Source of the DNA: Geminocystis sp. NIES-3709
Lineage (GTDB): Bacteria; Cyanobacteriota; Cyanobacteriia; Cyanobacteriales; Cyanobacteriaceae
Length of the DNA stretch: 64,000 nt
Assembly (NCBI RefSeq): GCF_001548115.1
Contig: NZ_AP014821.1
Span: 1,801,262-1,865,261 of the forward strand
Direction of reading: 5' to 3'
Shown: positions 44,736-54,267 of the stretch, in pieces
Numbering within the stretch: position 1 is the stretch's first letter
Layout of the letters: every line of letters starts with the position of its first letter
Made by a program: the position numbers and the translations under genes
Notes under the pieces: model-generated
Told to the model about the DNA's origin: nothing
What the model saw: only the letters and a program-made list of their open reading frames with translations
Databases searched by the model: none

Positions 44736-45890
44736 TTATGCCATCAAAATTTGTTCACACAGCTTATCTTCTAAATCTTTTTCTTCTTGATATACGGAAA
44801 CGATCGCATTTTGGATAATTTCGGTGATGGATAAGCCTTGTTGATGTTGCTGTAACCATTGTTGTGCCTGATTTCCCTGCTCTAGTATTTTGTAAGCAGG
44901 AGTCAAAAAACAAGCAAATCCTTTAGCTTTAGCAAGGGGATATAATTCGCTAATTAATTCTTCTAACCAGTCTTTAGCAATGATTTGACTACCATCTTGC
45001 CAACGATATAATTGAGCATTTAAACTATTTTCACTAACTGCTTGTTCATTATATTTGGTTATTTTTAACAATTCCGTTTCTAAATTACCGTGATTGATGG
45101 TACTTTGTTGTAAAGGATCTAAAGTGTCATCATTTAAAATTTGAGTGATTCTAGCTTCTAAAATGGCGGTTATGGCTAACAAATGAATGGGGTTTAAGAC
45201 TAAATCACAAATCCTTAATTCCAATCGATTTAGATTATAAGGGCGATTGTCTCCGTTAGGACGGACGGAACACCACAAATGTCTCACATTTTGCATCGTG
45301 CCTAAGATTAATTGTTGTTTTGTCCATTCGATAAAATGACTATGATTGGTAAATAAGGGGACATTATCTGGAGTTTGAGGAAATAAACGCCAACGGGTAG
45401 AGTGAAATCCAGTAACTTCGTTATCTAAGAAAGGAGATGAGGCACTTAAAGCTAACAATAAAGGTGCTTCTAATCTAATTAAACGATATGCTCTAATTAA
45501 TTTTTCTGTGTCTTCAATGCCGACGTTGATGTGAATACTGGCGGTGACAATTTTTGTGTGATAAGTTTGCTCAATATAGTCATGATAATGATTATCGGGA
45601 TCTGATCGAAAAAATTTAGTACTATCTCCTAAAGACAAGGTACTGCCCGGAATAATGGTATAGTTACCCAAAGATTGAAGATATTGTCGTAAGTCTTTAC
45701 GAGGGCGTAATAAGGCACATAATAGTCGATCGTAATTACACAAAGGAGCAGTAGTATATTCTACATTACGACTATCAGGCTCTCGTACAAAACTTTGTAA
45801 GTCTTTAACAATTTGACTGGAAAGCCCAATTACTTCACCTTCATTAGTGCCTGTATAAACTTCAACTTCAAATCCCTTTGACAACAGCAC
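44736..45890 (-). CDS. gshA: Glutamate-cysteine ligase, cyanobacterial type
   Basis: 384 residues. The protein starts MLLSKGFEVEVYTGTNEGE and contains EPDSRNVEYTTAPL, TASIHINVGIEDTEK, FHSTRWRLFPQTPDNVPLF and RLELRICDLV, as in the cyanobacterial GshA family distinct from the E. coli type. It catalyses the first and rate-limiting step of glutathione synthesis. It is upstream of the prs-nadV-nrtR genes on the same strand, with 147 bp between, so probably separately transcribed. Confidence 0.92.
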   Translation of the reverse strand: MLLSKGFEVEVYTGTNEGEVIGLSSQIVKDLQSFVREPDSRNVEYTTAPLCNYDRLLCALLRPRKDLRQYLQSLGNYTIIPGSTLSLGDSTKFFRSDPDNHYHDYIEQTYHTKIVTASIHINVGIEDTEKLIRAYRLIRLEAPLLLALSASSPFLDNEVTGFHSTRWRLFPQTPDNVPLFTNHSHFIEWTKQQLILGTMQNVRHLWCSVRPNGDNRPYNLNRLELRICDLVLNPIHLLAITAILEARITQILNDDTLDPLQQSTINHGNLETELLKITKYNEQAVSENSLNAQLYRWQDGSQIIAKDWLEELISELYPLAKAKGFACFLTPAYKILEQGNQAQQWLQQHQQGLSITEIIQNAIVSVYQEEKDLEDKLCEQILMA

Positions 45891-46238
45891 ATTTTTTCCT
45901 CAATTGTTGCTCTATATTTTAATTATCAATGATTCTAGTTTTATTGACAATAAGTGGTGAGATAAATATTTTATCTTCTAACTTATTATTATAATCATCT
46001 TTTGGAATGACTACTTGTCTGACGTTTGTTTAGTGACAGTATAGTTGCGATCGCAAATTTAGATAGAGGAGATAGAAAACAACGATTATAAATAGCGAAA
46101 CAAGAAATGATGAATTCTGGTGTTTCTTTGGAGATGATAGCACCAGAAATGAATAATTTTGTTACGAAGACATCAACTAATTTATTATTTTCTTCGTTGT
46201 CTTCTTGTCAGCATCTGTTTACTTTTTCAATCAGAAAT
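45891..46238. other. Intergenic region upstream of gshA
   Basis: No gene I can support. It must hold the gshA promoter. A GCGATCGCAA HIP1 site lies near 46047. The minus strand has an open but start-less frame of about 70 codons (about 46015-46220, containing KFAIATILSLNKRQT). The plus strand also has a 44-codon frame ending at the IS border. Both may be relics. Confidence 0.4.
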
Positions 46239-46814
46239 TAGACCTCTTGCAAAATTAAGTTGAAATAAAAATAGAGGGTCATAATTTGTTATTATAAGTG
46301 GTCGCACCCAAAGAAAACATAAGATTAGCTTATGAAAATAAAAAGAGTAGAAAAATTGTTACCCAAAAACTTTAAAAGAAGATTTGGTGTCACAAAAAAA
46401 ACTTATCAATTACTTGTAAAAATACTCAAAAATAAAGAACTAAAAAACTGGGAAGAAAACCAAAACTAACGTTAGAAGAACAGGTTATAGAGAAAGCTAA
46501 AAATATTTAAAATATCATCACAAAGGTATCGAAATAGAACAAAAAGATTTGGATTAAGATTTAACTTAATTGCTGGGATTTATAATTATGAAATAAAGCA
46601 AAAAGAAGCCTAAGTAAAAAAAGAAAAATTATGGTTTATGAAGAAAATTTGTAATAAATTAATTGAGTTTTAGTTAATAGACACTTTCGTTGATAATACA
46701 TGGAATATTTATTGTATTACTAGTGAGTGAATTGGTTTTTTCGGAGGCATTCACTCCTTACATACTCCGAATTGTCAAAAATATATTGTTTATTTTAGTT
46801 TTGCAAGAGGTCTA
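46239..46814 (+). mobile_element. IS5-type element remnant with intact ends, decayed transposase
   Basis: Perfect 16-bp terminal inverted repeats TAGACCTCTTGCAAAA / TTTTGCAAGAGGTCTA. Inside, from ATG 46332, the frame reads RVEKLLPKNFKRRFGVTKK. After a frameshift it reads GRKPKLTLEEQVIEKAKN and stops at TAA. This is the N-terminus of an IS5/IS1031-like DDE transposase (family by resemblance). The rest is deleted or scrambled, and 576 bp is too short for a full copy. Near the right end there is a CGGAG hairpin. Confidence 0.75.
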
Positions 46815-46887
46815 ATAAAGTCAGTTAGGTTAAGAATAGGTTAAGATAAAATTAAGTAAAAAATATAGTAATAGTGGAGGGAAAACA

Positions 46888-47115
46888 ATGGTTAATACAA
46901 TTGTTCAGGAAATTAAAAAAGATTTTCTTTATCCAATTTCACCTTATCACGGTCAAGACTATATCAAAGGCTTAATTCCTAACCAAAAGTTACAGAAATT
47001 TACTTCTCAAATTAACTACATGGTTGGTTTACACACTAATGGTAAATTATCAACTTCACAAGTGTGTCAAAAAATAGAACAACTATGGGAAGAATTAGAA
47101 ATGATTAGCGATTGA
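46888..47115 (+). CDS. DUF7219-like small cyanobacterial protein
   Basis: 75 residues. KDFLYPISPYHG at the start, LQKFTSQINYMVGLHTNGKL and a helical end (SQVCQKIEQLWEELE) resemble the small cyanobacterial family I know as DUF7219. Function unknown. A GTGGAGGG ribosome site lies 8-10 bp before the ATG. It starts 73 bp after the IS remnant. Confidence 0.7.
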   Translation: MVNTIVQEIKKDFLYPISPYHGQDYIKGLIPNQKLQKFTSQINYMVGLHTNGKLSTSQVCQKIEQLWEELEMISD

Positions 47116-47134
47116 TATAGTTTAAAACCATCGA

Positions 47135-47818
47135 TTAAACTGTTAATTTTATTAAAGATTGCCAGTTAATTACCTCGTGAAATAATGACTCATAACCTTT
47201 TACATTGGGATGTAAGCCATCATTAGACATTTGAGATACTCGCCAATGTTCTCCCCGACTCATCCATAAATCAAATATATCGAGATAGGGAATTTGTCTT
47301 GTTTCACAGGCTTTTTTCGTTACTTCTTTGTAATGATATTGATCTCTGAGATTATAATAAAAACAGTCTAAAAACGGCATTTTTGTTTCGTCAACAGGAG
47401 TCATTCCCACAAATAGCACGGGAGATAATTCTAAAGCTCGATCAAGTAAACTATTAATATCTTCTGTAAACTGATCATAATTACTCAAATTTCTTCCTTG
47501 AATGTGACCTAAACGGGGAGAATCGTTCACTCCTACTGATAAAATAATAAGGTCTGGATATTTATTTCTTAACTCTCCTCGATAGCTAAATTCTTGAACT
47601 AATCTAGCTTTTACTTGACTGGTACGATCGCCTCTAATACCTAAATTATACAATACATGATCTCGATCGCTTTCCATCCAACGGCGACGCAATCTTTCTA
47701 CCCATCCACCACCTTCCGTATCACCATAACCATACACTAAACTATCACCGATAGCGATTATTCGTAACGGCTGAGAATTACTATAGTTATCTAGGTTGGG
47801 ATTTTTAACGATTTGCAT
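47135..47818 (-). CDS. SGNH/GDSL hydrolase
   Basis: 227 residues, no signal peptide. SGNH blocks: IAIGDSLVYGYGD (nucleophile Ser in block I), NLGIRGDRTSQ (block II Gly), ILSVGVNDSPR (block III Asn) and DGLHPNVKGYE (block V Asp/His). An esterase or lipase of unknown substrate. Convergent with the DUF7219-like gene, and downstream of a minus-strand run of envelope-related genes. Confidence 0.88.
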   Translation of the reverse strand: MQIVKNPNLDNYSNSQPLRIIAIGDSLVYGYGDTEGGGWVERLRRRWMESDRDHVLYNLGIRGDRTSQVKARLVQEFSYRGELRNKYPDLIILSVGVNDSPRLGHIQGRNLSNYDQFTEDINSLLDRALELSPVLFVGMTPVDETKMPFLDCFYYNLRDQYHYKEVTKKACETRQIPYLDIFDLWMSRGEHWRVSQMSNDGLHPNVKGYESLFHEVINWQSLIKLTV

Positions 47819-47930
47819 TCCAAAAAAGTAATAGATATTAAGTTTTGGGTGTTGGAAATTAGCTGTTAGCTGTTAGGAATAACAAATGACAATTAACAAT
47901 TAATAAATGACAAATCACTATTCTTAATTG

Positions 47931-48638
47931 CTAGGGAATCCACTCAAAACCAACACTAACCTGAGAATCGCTTTGTTTAATCGAATTTTGCCAACCAATT
48001 TCAGTGGCTAAACGTAAATTTTTCGTTAAAGCATACCCCACATTAATTTCAGTGATTCCCACTTCATTACTACCTGTGGGAGAAACAAAACTTTGGGTAA
48101 TAAAAATATCTCCTGCACCTTGAGGAGAAAAAATTAACCCCAATCTGATTCCCACATTAACACCACCAGTGTTATAACCGGCAGTTTCTATATAACGATA
48201 CCCTATTACTGGAGCAATATTAATATAACTGCCCAATGGGAACAAATAATACTGTAAATTAGAACCTATTGACAACCGATCGCTTTTAGGGTCAGAATTA
48301 CTACTAAGATCTTGACTATATTTAGCACTAAAAGTCAAGGAAGTATTGCCAATAAAAACATCTTCTACTCCTAAAAAAATACCGCCAGAATCATTATTAG
48401 AAGGAAACTGAGTATAACCAAAACGGTATCTAGTAGGAAATATTGGTTGATGAGTAATTTTATCAGAAATATCAGGAATTTCTTTCATCCACTGACGAAT
48501 AACAGGGCTATTTTCGATAATACTAGGATCTAGATCAAATTCTTTACTTTTCTCCGTCACGTCAATATTTTGAGCCATAACATCAGTTACAACGATAAAA
48601 TTAACAAGAGAGACTAAACAATAGAAGCTAAAACGCAT
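47931..48638 (-). CDS. Outer-membrane beta-barrel protein, hypothetical
   Basis: 235 residues. Signal peptide MRFSFYCLVSLVNFIVVTDV with a likely cut after AMAQ-type VMA. The mature part has amphipathic strands (TSLTFSAKYSQDLSS, VNVGIRLGLIFSPQGA, NLRLATEIGWQNSIK) and ends in an aromatic/hydrophobic pair before Pro. Probably an outer-membrane porin-like barrel. It starts 11 bp after the stop of the YyaL gene and is likely co-transcribed. Confidence 0.65.
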   Translation of the reverse strand: MRFSFYCLVSLVNFIVVTDVMAQNIDVTEKSKEFDLDPSIIENSPVIRQWMKEIPDISDKITHQPIFPTRYRFGYTQFPSNNDSGGIFLGVEDVFIGNTSLTFSAKYSQDLSSNSDPKSDRLSIGSNLQYYLFPLGSYINIAPVIGYRYIETAGYNTGGVNVGIRLGLIFSPQGAGDIFITQSFVSPTGSNEVGITEINVGYALTKNLRLATEIGWQNSIKQSDSQVSVGFEWIP

Positions 48639-48649
48639 TTTTTCGCTAA

Positions 48650-50680
48650 TTATGTTAATAATTGATTAAGTTCATTAATACTTCTAACTGGTGGAAGACA
48701 AGACAACCCCTGACACACAATACCGACACTATTGGGGGGTAAATCTTCTGTTATTTGATAAATGACGTTAGGATAATATTTTTGGTTGAATTTTTGTTTT
48801 ATCTCTGGGAGGGTTTTAAGGGTTTTTCCTCGCAAATACCAGTTTAAACCGACAAAAATACTCGGACAACTGGTTGGGGATTTTGTCATAATTTCGCTAA
48901 ATAGTTGCAAGGTTTTTTCCCCCTTGTCTAAATATTCACTATTACCCGTTAGTAATCCTAATCTTATCAAGTTGACGATCGAAATCCCGTTACTGGAAGG
49001 GGTAGCATTGTCAATATAGCTTTTTTCTCTGATCAACAAATCTTGAGAATTATCATCACTATTGTTATAATAACCACCGTTTTCTCGATCTAGACAATAA
49101 TAATCAAATTCTTGTTGTACTTTTATTGCTTGGGTTAAATAATAACTAGAATTATTTTCAGAATTTTGAGCTAAATCTAATAAAGCCTTGATCAAAAAAC
49201 TGTAATCTTCTGCTTGGGCAAAAACACTTACTTTTCCATCATAATTAAGTCTATAGAGTCGAGCATTTTTCCACTGATTATTAAGAATAAAATTTATTGC
49301 TTTTTCGGCTAATTCTAGGTAATTTTTATCTTGAAAAACACCATAAGCTCTTGCTAATCCAGAAATCATTAAACTGTTCCATGCTAAAATCATTTTCGTA
49401 TCTGTCACGGGGGGAATCCGTCCTTTCCAATTTATACTTTTAGCTTCTTGATTATTTCTAGCAGGAGTAAACTTAGTTAAATTTGATGAACTTTCACCAT
49501 AACGAATAATAAATAACTTTTCTAATACATTTTTAACAATATTATTAATTGATACATTTTCTAGTTTTTGTAAAACATTTTTTCCTTCAAAGTTGCCATT
49601 ATTAGTAATCGTAAAAGTATCTTCAAAAGCACTTAATTCTTCATCTGATAAAATCTCTATTAAATCTTGATAATGCCATACATAAAAATCTCCTTCTTCT
49701 GGTTCAAAATCATTAATAGTAGGAAAATTATCCGCATCTTGAGAAGCATAAAAATAACCCTCATCTGCTGTCATTTCCCTTTTTAACCAGTTTAATGTAC
49801 CATCACAAGCAATTTTAATTTCTGGGATTTCGACTCCGCTACTCCACAAATTAGTTAAAAATTCCATGATTAAACCATTATCATAGAGCATTTTTTCAAA
49901 GTGTGGCACTGTCCATGTAGCATCAACCGTGTAACGATGAAAACCACCGCCCACATGATCATAAATTCCGCCGTTAACTAAATCTATCGCTCTTTTTTTG
50001 ACTAATTTTTGATAGTTTTCATTTTTCGTCGAATCCTGTAAAATCAGATGACTATAGGGCATCATCGGAAAACGAGGCGAACCATAATCATTGCGATCGA
50101 GAACTTTGCTATTATTTGTTATACCCTGAATCAACAACTCGGAAGTTAAGGGAGTATCCACCGACAAAATTACTTGAGAATTATCTTGTAAACTCTTGAC
50201 AATTTCCTCTTTTAATGATTCTAGTTTATCTTTTTGTTGATGGTAAAAATCGTTGATAGCTTGAAGTATTTGTAAAAATCCGGGTTTGCCATAACGAGGC
50301 TCAATAGGAAAATATGTACCGCCATAAAAAGGTACTAATTCATCAGGAGTGAGAAAAATATTTAAAGGCCAACCTCCTTGCCCAGTCATCATTTGCAAAG
50401 CCGTCATATATATACTATCAATATCTGGACGTTCTTCTCGATCGACTTTTATAGCTACAAAATGTTGATTTAAGTAATCTGCGATGGATTGATCAGAAAA
50501 AGCCTCTCCCTCCATGACAGTACACCAATGACAACTAGAATAACCGATCGAGAGAAAAATGGGTTTATTCTGGGATTTAGCGAGATTTAAGGCTTCTTCT
50601 CCCCAATACCACCAATTAATAGGGTTATAAGCGTGTTTTCTTAGGTATAAACTTTGAGCATTAATAAGATTATTAGTCAT
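48650..50680 (-). CDS. YyaL-type thioredoxin-domain protein (DUF255)
   Basis: 676 residues. N-terminal thioredoxin-like domain (residues 1-165) with NWWYWGEEA, YSSCHWCTVMEGEAFSD (C50-x2-C53) and a cis-Pro region (GWPLNIFLTPD). The rest is an alpha/alpha toroid like glycoside hydrolases (HFEKMLYDNGLIMEFL, YDHVGGGFHRYTVD). Known as the spermatogenesis-associated protein 20/YyaL family. A redox or sugar-modifying role is suspected but not established. Confidence 0.88.
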   Translation of the reverse strand: MTNNLINAQSLYLRKHAYNPINWWYWGEEALNLAKSQNKPIFLSIGYSSCHWCTVMEGEAFSDQSIADYLNQHFVAIKVDREERPDIDSIYMTALQMMTGQGGWPLNIFLTPDELVPFYGGTYFPIEPRYGKPGFLQILQAINDFYHQQKDKLESLKEEIVKSLQDNSQVILSVDTPLTSELLIQGITNNSKVLDRNDYGSPRFPMMPYSHLILQDSTKNENYQKLVKKRAIDLVNGGIYDHVGGGFHRYTVDATWTVPHFEKMLYDNGLIMEFLTNLWSSGVEIPEIKIACDGTLNWLKREMTADEGYFYASQDADNFPTINDFEPEEGDFYVWHYQDLIEILSDEELSAFEDTFTITNNGNFEGKNVLQKLENVSINNIVKNVLEKLFIIRYGESSSNLTKFTPARNNQEAKSINWKGRIPPVTDTKMILAWNSLMISGLARAYGVFQDKNYLELAEKAINFILNNQWKNARLYRLNYDGKVSVFAQAEDYSFLIKALLDLAQNSENNSSYYLTQAIKVQQEFDYYCLDRENGGYYNNSDDNSQDLLIREKSYIDNATPSSNGISIVNLIRLGLLTGNSEYLDKGEKTLQLFSEIMTKSPTSCPSIFVGLNWYLRGKTLKTLPEIKQKFNQKYYPNVIYQITEDLPPNSVGIVCQGLSCLPPVRSINELNQLLT

Positions 50681-50766
50681 TGGTAAAATGTTCGAGAGTA
50701 GAGATAGAGGGAAAAATTTATGATTTCTCTATGAAAATTGATTTAATTTTTAATTGTGGGAAAAGT

Positions 50767-51546
50767 CTATTCAACATTAACTCGCTGAGTTATCATTCTT
50801 AAACCATCAGCACGAATTAATATAACAGAATACCAGTGATCTTCTGAGGTTATAGGTAATTTTACTCGTTTAAAAATCCCCCCTGCGGATAAAGAATCTA
50901 ACTCTAAACTAGATGGATTAATATATAATTCTGGATTAATTTTATCTTCTAAAGCCGCTCCTAAAATTAAATCTGAGTCGATGGGATCTTGTAAAATAAC
51001 ATCAAAGTCAAATTCTTGTCCCGGACGAGCTTTATCTGGTAAATTAATGGTAACATTGGGGGGGTTTTCTCCAGATGTTACTTCACTTTTTTCAGCTAAA
51101 ACTTTCTGTTTAATTAATTGATTATTCGCAAAATATTGTTCTGCTTTTATCTGGGAATTAAGGACAAATTTTTTCTCATTAATATTATAACTTCCTTGTA
51201 TATTCGTTACTGTCACTGCTACTAATTGATCTTCATTTCTATTCCAAGATTCGATCGAAGTAGTATATTTTAAATCATCATATTTTGTCCAATTTTTTTC
51301 AAGGGAAGATAGAAAAGTTTTATAATCTAGTCCATCTTGATTCGTGAAGTTAGGTGAAATATTTTGTTCAATTAATTTGACATCACGATTATTAGCCGCT
51401 AAATCTATTTTAGTAACAATCTCTAATAGTTCTTTTGGAACATTATTAGATTGGGCATTAGATTGGGCAGAAGAAGGAGCAAATTTAGTTAAAGAAAAAG
51501 AAAAACTTAATAATACTATTATAAAAAATTTAAGACTTTTTTTCAT
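50767..51546 (-). CDS. Exported protein with NTF2-like domain, hypothetical
   Basis: 259 residues from ATG 51546 (MKKSLKFFIIVLLSFSFS, a signal peptide); an in-frame start at 51588 would put 14 extra residues before it. Residues about 45-150 have the helix-then-sheet pattern of SnoaL/NTF2-like domains. A C-terminal strand-rich domain follows (PDKARPGQEFDFDVILQDP onward, Ig-like). Probably periplasmic or membrane-associated. Function unknown. Confidence 0.6.
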   Translation of the reverse strand: MKKSLKFFIIVLLSFSFSLTKFAPSSAQSNAQSNNVPKELLEIVTKIDLAANNRDVKLIEQNISPNFTNQDGLDYKTFLSSLEKNWTKYDDLKYTTSIESWNRNEDQLVAVTVTNIQGSYNINEKKFVLNSQIKAEQYFANNQLIKQKVLAEKSEVTSGENPPNVTINLPDKARPGQEFDFDVILQDPIDSDLILGAALEDKINPELYINPSSLELDSLSAGGIFKRVKLPITSEDHWYSVILIRADGLRMITQRVNVE

Positions 51547-51650
51547 ATTTAATAATAAAGAATGAATTTTAAAAAGTGGAGGGATCAAGAAAAGGTAATC
51601 TTAATTTACGATTAACTATGAACAGGAAATCGCAAACTCACTAAGATTTA

Positions 51651-52388
51651 TCATAATTCAAAATTAGCGGTTACATTTTGTACATCGTCTAAAGACTCAA
51701 GATTATCCATAAGACGCAGCAAAAATTTAATTTGTTCTCGATCGACAATTTCTACCGTATTATTCGGTATCCACCGCAATTCTAACTCTTTAACGGTAAA
51801 GTGATAATTAGTTAAAATTTGGTTTAGATTTTCTAATTGACTAACTTCGATGAAAACTTCTGCACCTTGATAGTCTTTTTCTTCAATAATTTCATAAGTG
51901 TCAGCATTGGCGGATAAACAAGCCTCTAATAATTGTTCTTCTTCCACCTTACCGTCAATGATAGCAACTCCTTTTTGATCAAACATCCAACTAACACAAC
52001 CAGTTTCTCCCAAGTTACCACCATTTTTAGTAAAAGCTAATCGAATATCCGCCGCCGTGCGATGACGATTATCTGTCAATGCCTCAATTAATACTGCAAC
52101 TCCCCCAATACCATAACCTTCATATCTGATTTCTTCTAATATATTCTCATCATCAGAGTAAGTTCCTGCACCCTTGGCGATCGCCCTATCAATGTTATCA
52201 TTTGGAATACCGGCCGCTCTAGCTTTTTCTATCGCTGTGCGCAACTGAAAATTACCTTCAGGATCTGGTAATCCATTACGAGCCGCCACAATAATAGCAC
52301 GAGAAAGTTGAGTAAAAGTTTTACCTTTTTTAGCATCAACTCTTGCTTTTTGTCGTTTAATGTTTGCCCATTTACTATGTCCTGCCAT
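51651..52388 (-). CDS. yebC: YebC/PmpR family regulator or ribosome-associated factor
   Basis: 245 residues, full length. Typical start MAGHSKWANIKRQKARVDAK with KGKTFTQLSRAIIVAARNG, IEKARAAGIPNDNIDRAIAK, YEGYGIGGVAVLIEALTDNR and NGGNLGETGCVSWMFDQKG. Long described as a transcription regulator; recent work on relatives points to helping translation of difficult motifs. Monocistronic by spacing. Confidence 0.95.
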   Translation of the reverse strand: MAGHSKWANIKRQKARVDAKKGKTFTQLSRAIIVAARNGLPDPEGNFQLRTAIEKARAAGIPNDNIDRAIAKGAGTYSDDENILEEIRYEGYGIGGVAVLIEALTDNRHRTAADIRLAFTKNGGNLGETGCVSWMFDQKGVAIIDGKVEEEQLLEACLSANADTYEIIEEKDYQGAEVFIEVSQLENLNQILTNYHFTVKELELRWIPNNTVEIVDREQIKFLLRLMDNLESLDDVQNVTANFEL

Positions 52389-52685
52389 TACTTCGATCGT
52401 GATCTAAATTCAATACCTGAAACGTTAATATATCTTACCAGTAAACAGGAAATAATCACTTATGTTAAATTTAGATATTGCACTGCACCTCTATCATAAA
52501 TTCTCGGTAACGAGAAGGAAAAGGGAAAAGTGACAAGAATTGATTTAAAACTTTTTGTCAATACAATGGATTTATTTACTTGAAAACTTCTCCTAAAAAG
52601 CAAGAAAAATTGTTTTCATAATTTAATCAATCCTCTACCATGAAAAGAAGAGGTATTTAATTGTTAATTGTTAATTGTCCATTGT

Positions 52686-54164
52686 TTAATTACCGTCAAT
52701 TCCGATGTCACTTTCTAAGTCTAAAAAGCCACTATAAGCCTCCATACCATGTTCACCAATATCTAAGCCTAAATATTCTTCTTCTGGAGAAACTCTTAAA
52801 CCAAGAGTGAACTTTAATAAGTTCCAAAATAGAGTACTAATAATGACCATTGTTACCCCAACACTCAGAATACCTAATAGTTGAACTCCTAATAAATTAA
52901 AATTCCCACTGCTAAATAAACCAGATATGTTCTCGTTTTCCGTGATAATAGAATCAGCAAATAATCCTACAGCGATCGTACCCCAAACACCATTCACTAA
53001 GTGTACAGAGACAGCACCCACAGGATCATCTATTTTGAGACTATCTAGGAAATAAACGGCAAAAACAACGAGGATTCCACCGAAAGCACCGATCATAATG
53101 GCACTGGAATAACTTACCATAGAACAACCAGCAGTAATGGCAACTAGCCCTGATAAAATACCGTTAATACTAAGAGATAAATCGGGTTTTCCCGCTAAAA
53201 TCCAACTACTAACTGTACCAGTAATCCCACCAGAAGCAGCGGCTAAGTTAGTAACAACAGCAATATAGGCAATATTTTCTCCTACAGTCATAGTTGATCC
53301 AGGATTAAATCCAAACCATCCTATCCACAAAATAAAACAACCAAGAGTTGCAATACTTAGGTTATGACCGGGTAAAGGCATTATACCGCCTCCTTGTGGA
53401 TATTTTCCCAGTCTAGGCCCTAAAATCATTGCTCCCGTTAAAGCACACCAACCCCCAACAGAATGCACTACTGTTGAACCAGCAAAATCTTGAAAACCGA
53501 GTTGAGATAACCAACCCCCTCCCCATACCCAATGACCGATCATCGGATAGGCGATCGCCACTAATAAGACACTGAATAAGAGAAAATCGATAAATTTAAT
53601 TCTTTCAGCGACTGCACCAGAAACAATAGTGGCCGCCGTACCGGCAAAAGCAACTTGAAATAAAAATTTTGCCGCTAAAGGTACACCTGTCCAACTTAAA
53701 GAACCATAAACTCCTTCGTAAGCGTCTCCCACTGCTGGACTGTTGTCTGCTCCACCCAAGAAAAAGCCTTGTAATCCTAAGATACCATTACCATCTCCAA
53801 ACATTAAACCAAATCCCAATACCCAAAAAGCGATCGTTGATACGGCAAAAACAATCAAATTTTTAGACAACAAATTGACGGCATTTTTACGACGACAAAA
53901 ACCCGTTTCCAACATGGCAAAACCCGCATTCATAAAAATTACCAATATAGATGCAAGTACTACCCAAAGAGTATCTAGTCCGACTTTCAGTTCTCCTGTA
54001 ACGGTTTTCAAATCAGCAGGACTATCTTGAGCATAGACAGCATAAGTCGAACTTAATAATAAAATCGCACTTAATAGTACACAACCTTGCAAACTATAAG
54101 ATTTTTTGATTTTGTTAATAAATATATTTAGTTTTTTACGATTTGTTTTAATTTTTAACATCAT
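52686..54164 (-). CDS. amt: Ammonium transporter Amt
   Basis: 492 residues from ATG 54164; GTG 54170 and ATG 54161 are alternatives. A signal-peptide-like N-terminus (about 20-48, ending AVYAQDS) precedes 11 membrane segments. Amt signatures: [44 protein letters not shown], and the pore His region [18 protein letters not shown]. It takes up ammonium and is normally controlled by nitrogen status. An NtcA-like site lies upstream (54189-54231). No glnB lies next to it. Confidence 0.95.
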   Translation of the reverse strand: MMLKIKTNRKKLNIFINKIKKSYSLQGCVLLSAILLLSSTYAVYAQDSPADLKTVTGELKVGLDTLWVVLASILVIFMNAGFAMLETGFCRRKNAVNLLSKNLIVFAVSTIAFWVLGFGLMFGDGNGILGLQGFFLGGADNSPAVGDAYEGVYGSLSWTGVPLAAKFLFQVAFAGTAATIVSGAVAERIKFIDFLLFSVLLVAIAYPMIGHWVWGGGWLSQLGFQDFAGSTVVHSVGGWCALTGAMILGPRLGKYPQGGGIMPLPGHNLSIATLGCFILWIGWFGFNPGSTMTVGENIAYIAVVTNLAAASGGITGTVSSWILAGKPDLSLSINGILSGLVAITAGCSMVSYSSAIMIGAFGGILVVFAVYFLDSLKIDDPVGAVSVHLVNGVWGTIAVGLFADSIITENENISGLFSSGNFNLLGVQLLGILSVGVTMVIISTLFWNLLKFTLGLRVSPEEEYLGLDIGEHGMEAYSGFLDLESDIGIDGN

Positions 54165-54188
54165 CCTCACCTAAATTTTGACCTCAAT

Positions 54189-54231
54189 ATTATAAAGGAG
54201 ATAGATGATTTTTTTCAGCATCAATTTTTAC
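54189..54231 (-). promoter_or_regulatory. Candidate NtcA-activated promoter of amt
   Basis: On the minus strand GTA-N8-TGC (54218-54231) lies 23 bp before TATAAT (54189-54194). This is close to the NtcA class II pattern GTA-N8-TAC-N22-TA-N3-T. The second half-site is TGC rather than TAC. The -10 is about 25-30 bp before the amt start. Confidence 0.45.
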
Positions 54232-54267
54232 AAATATTGAATTAATTATTTTTTCATAAAATGTATT

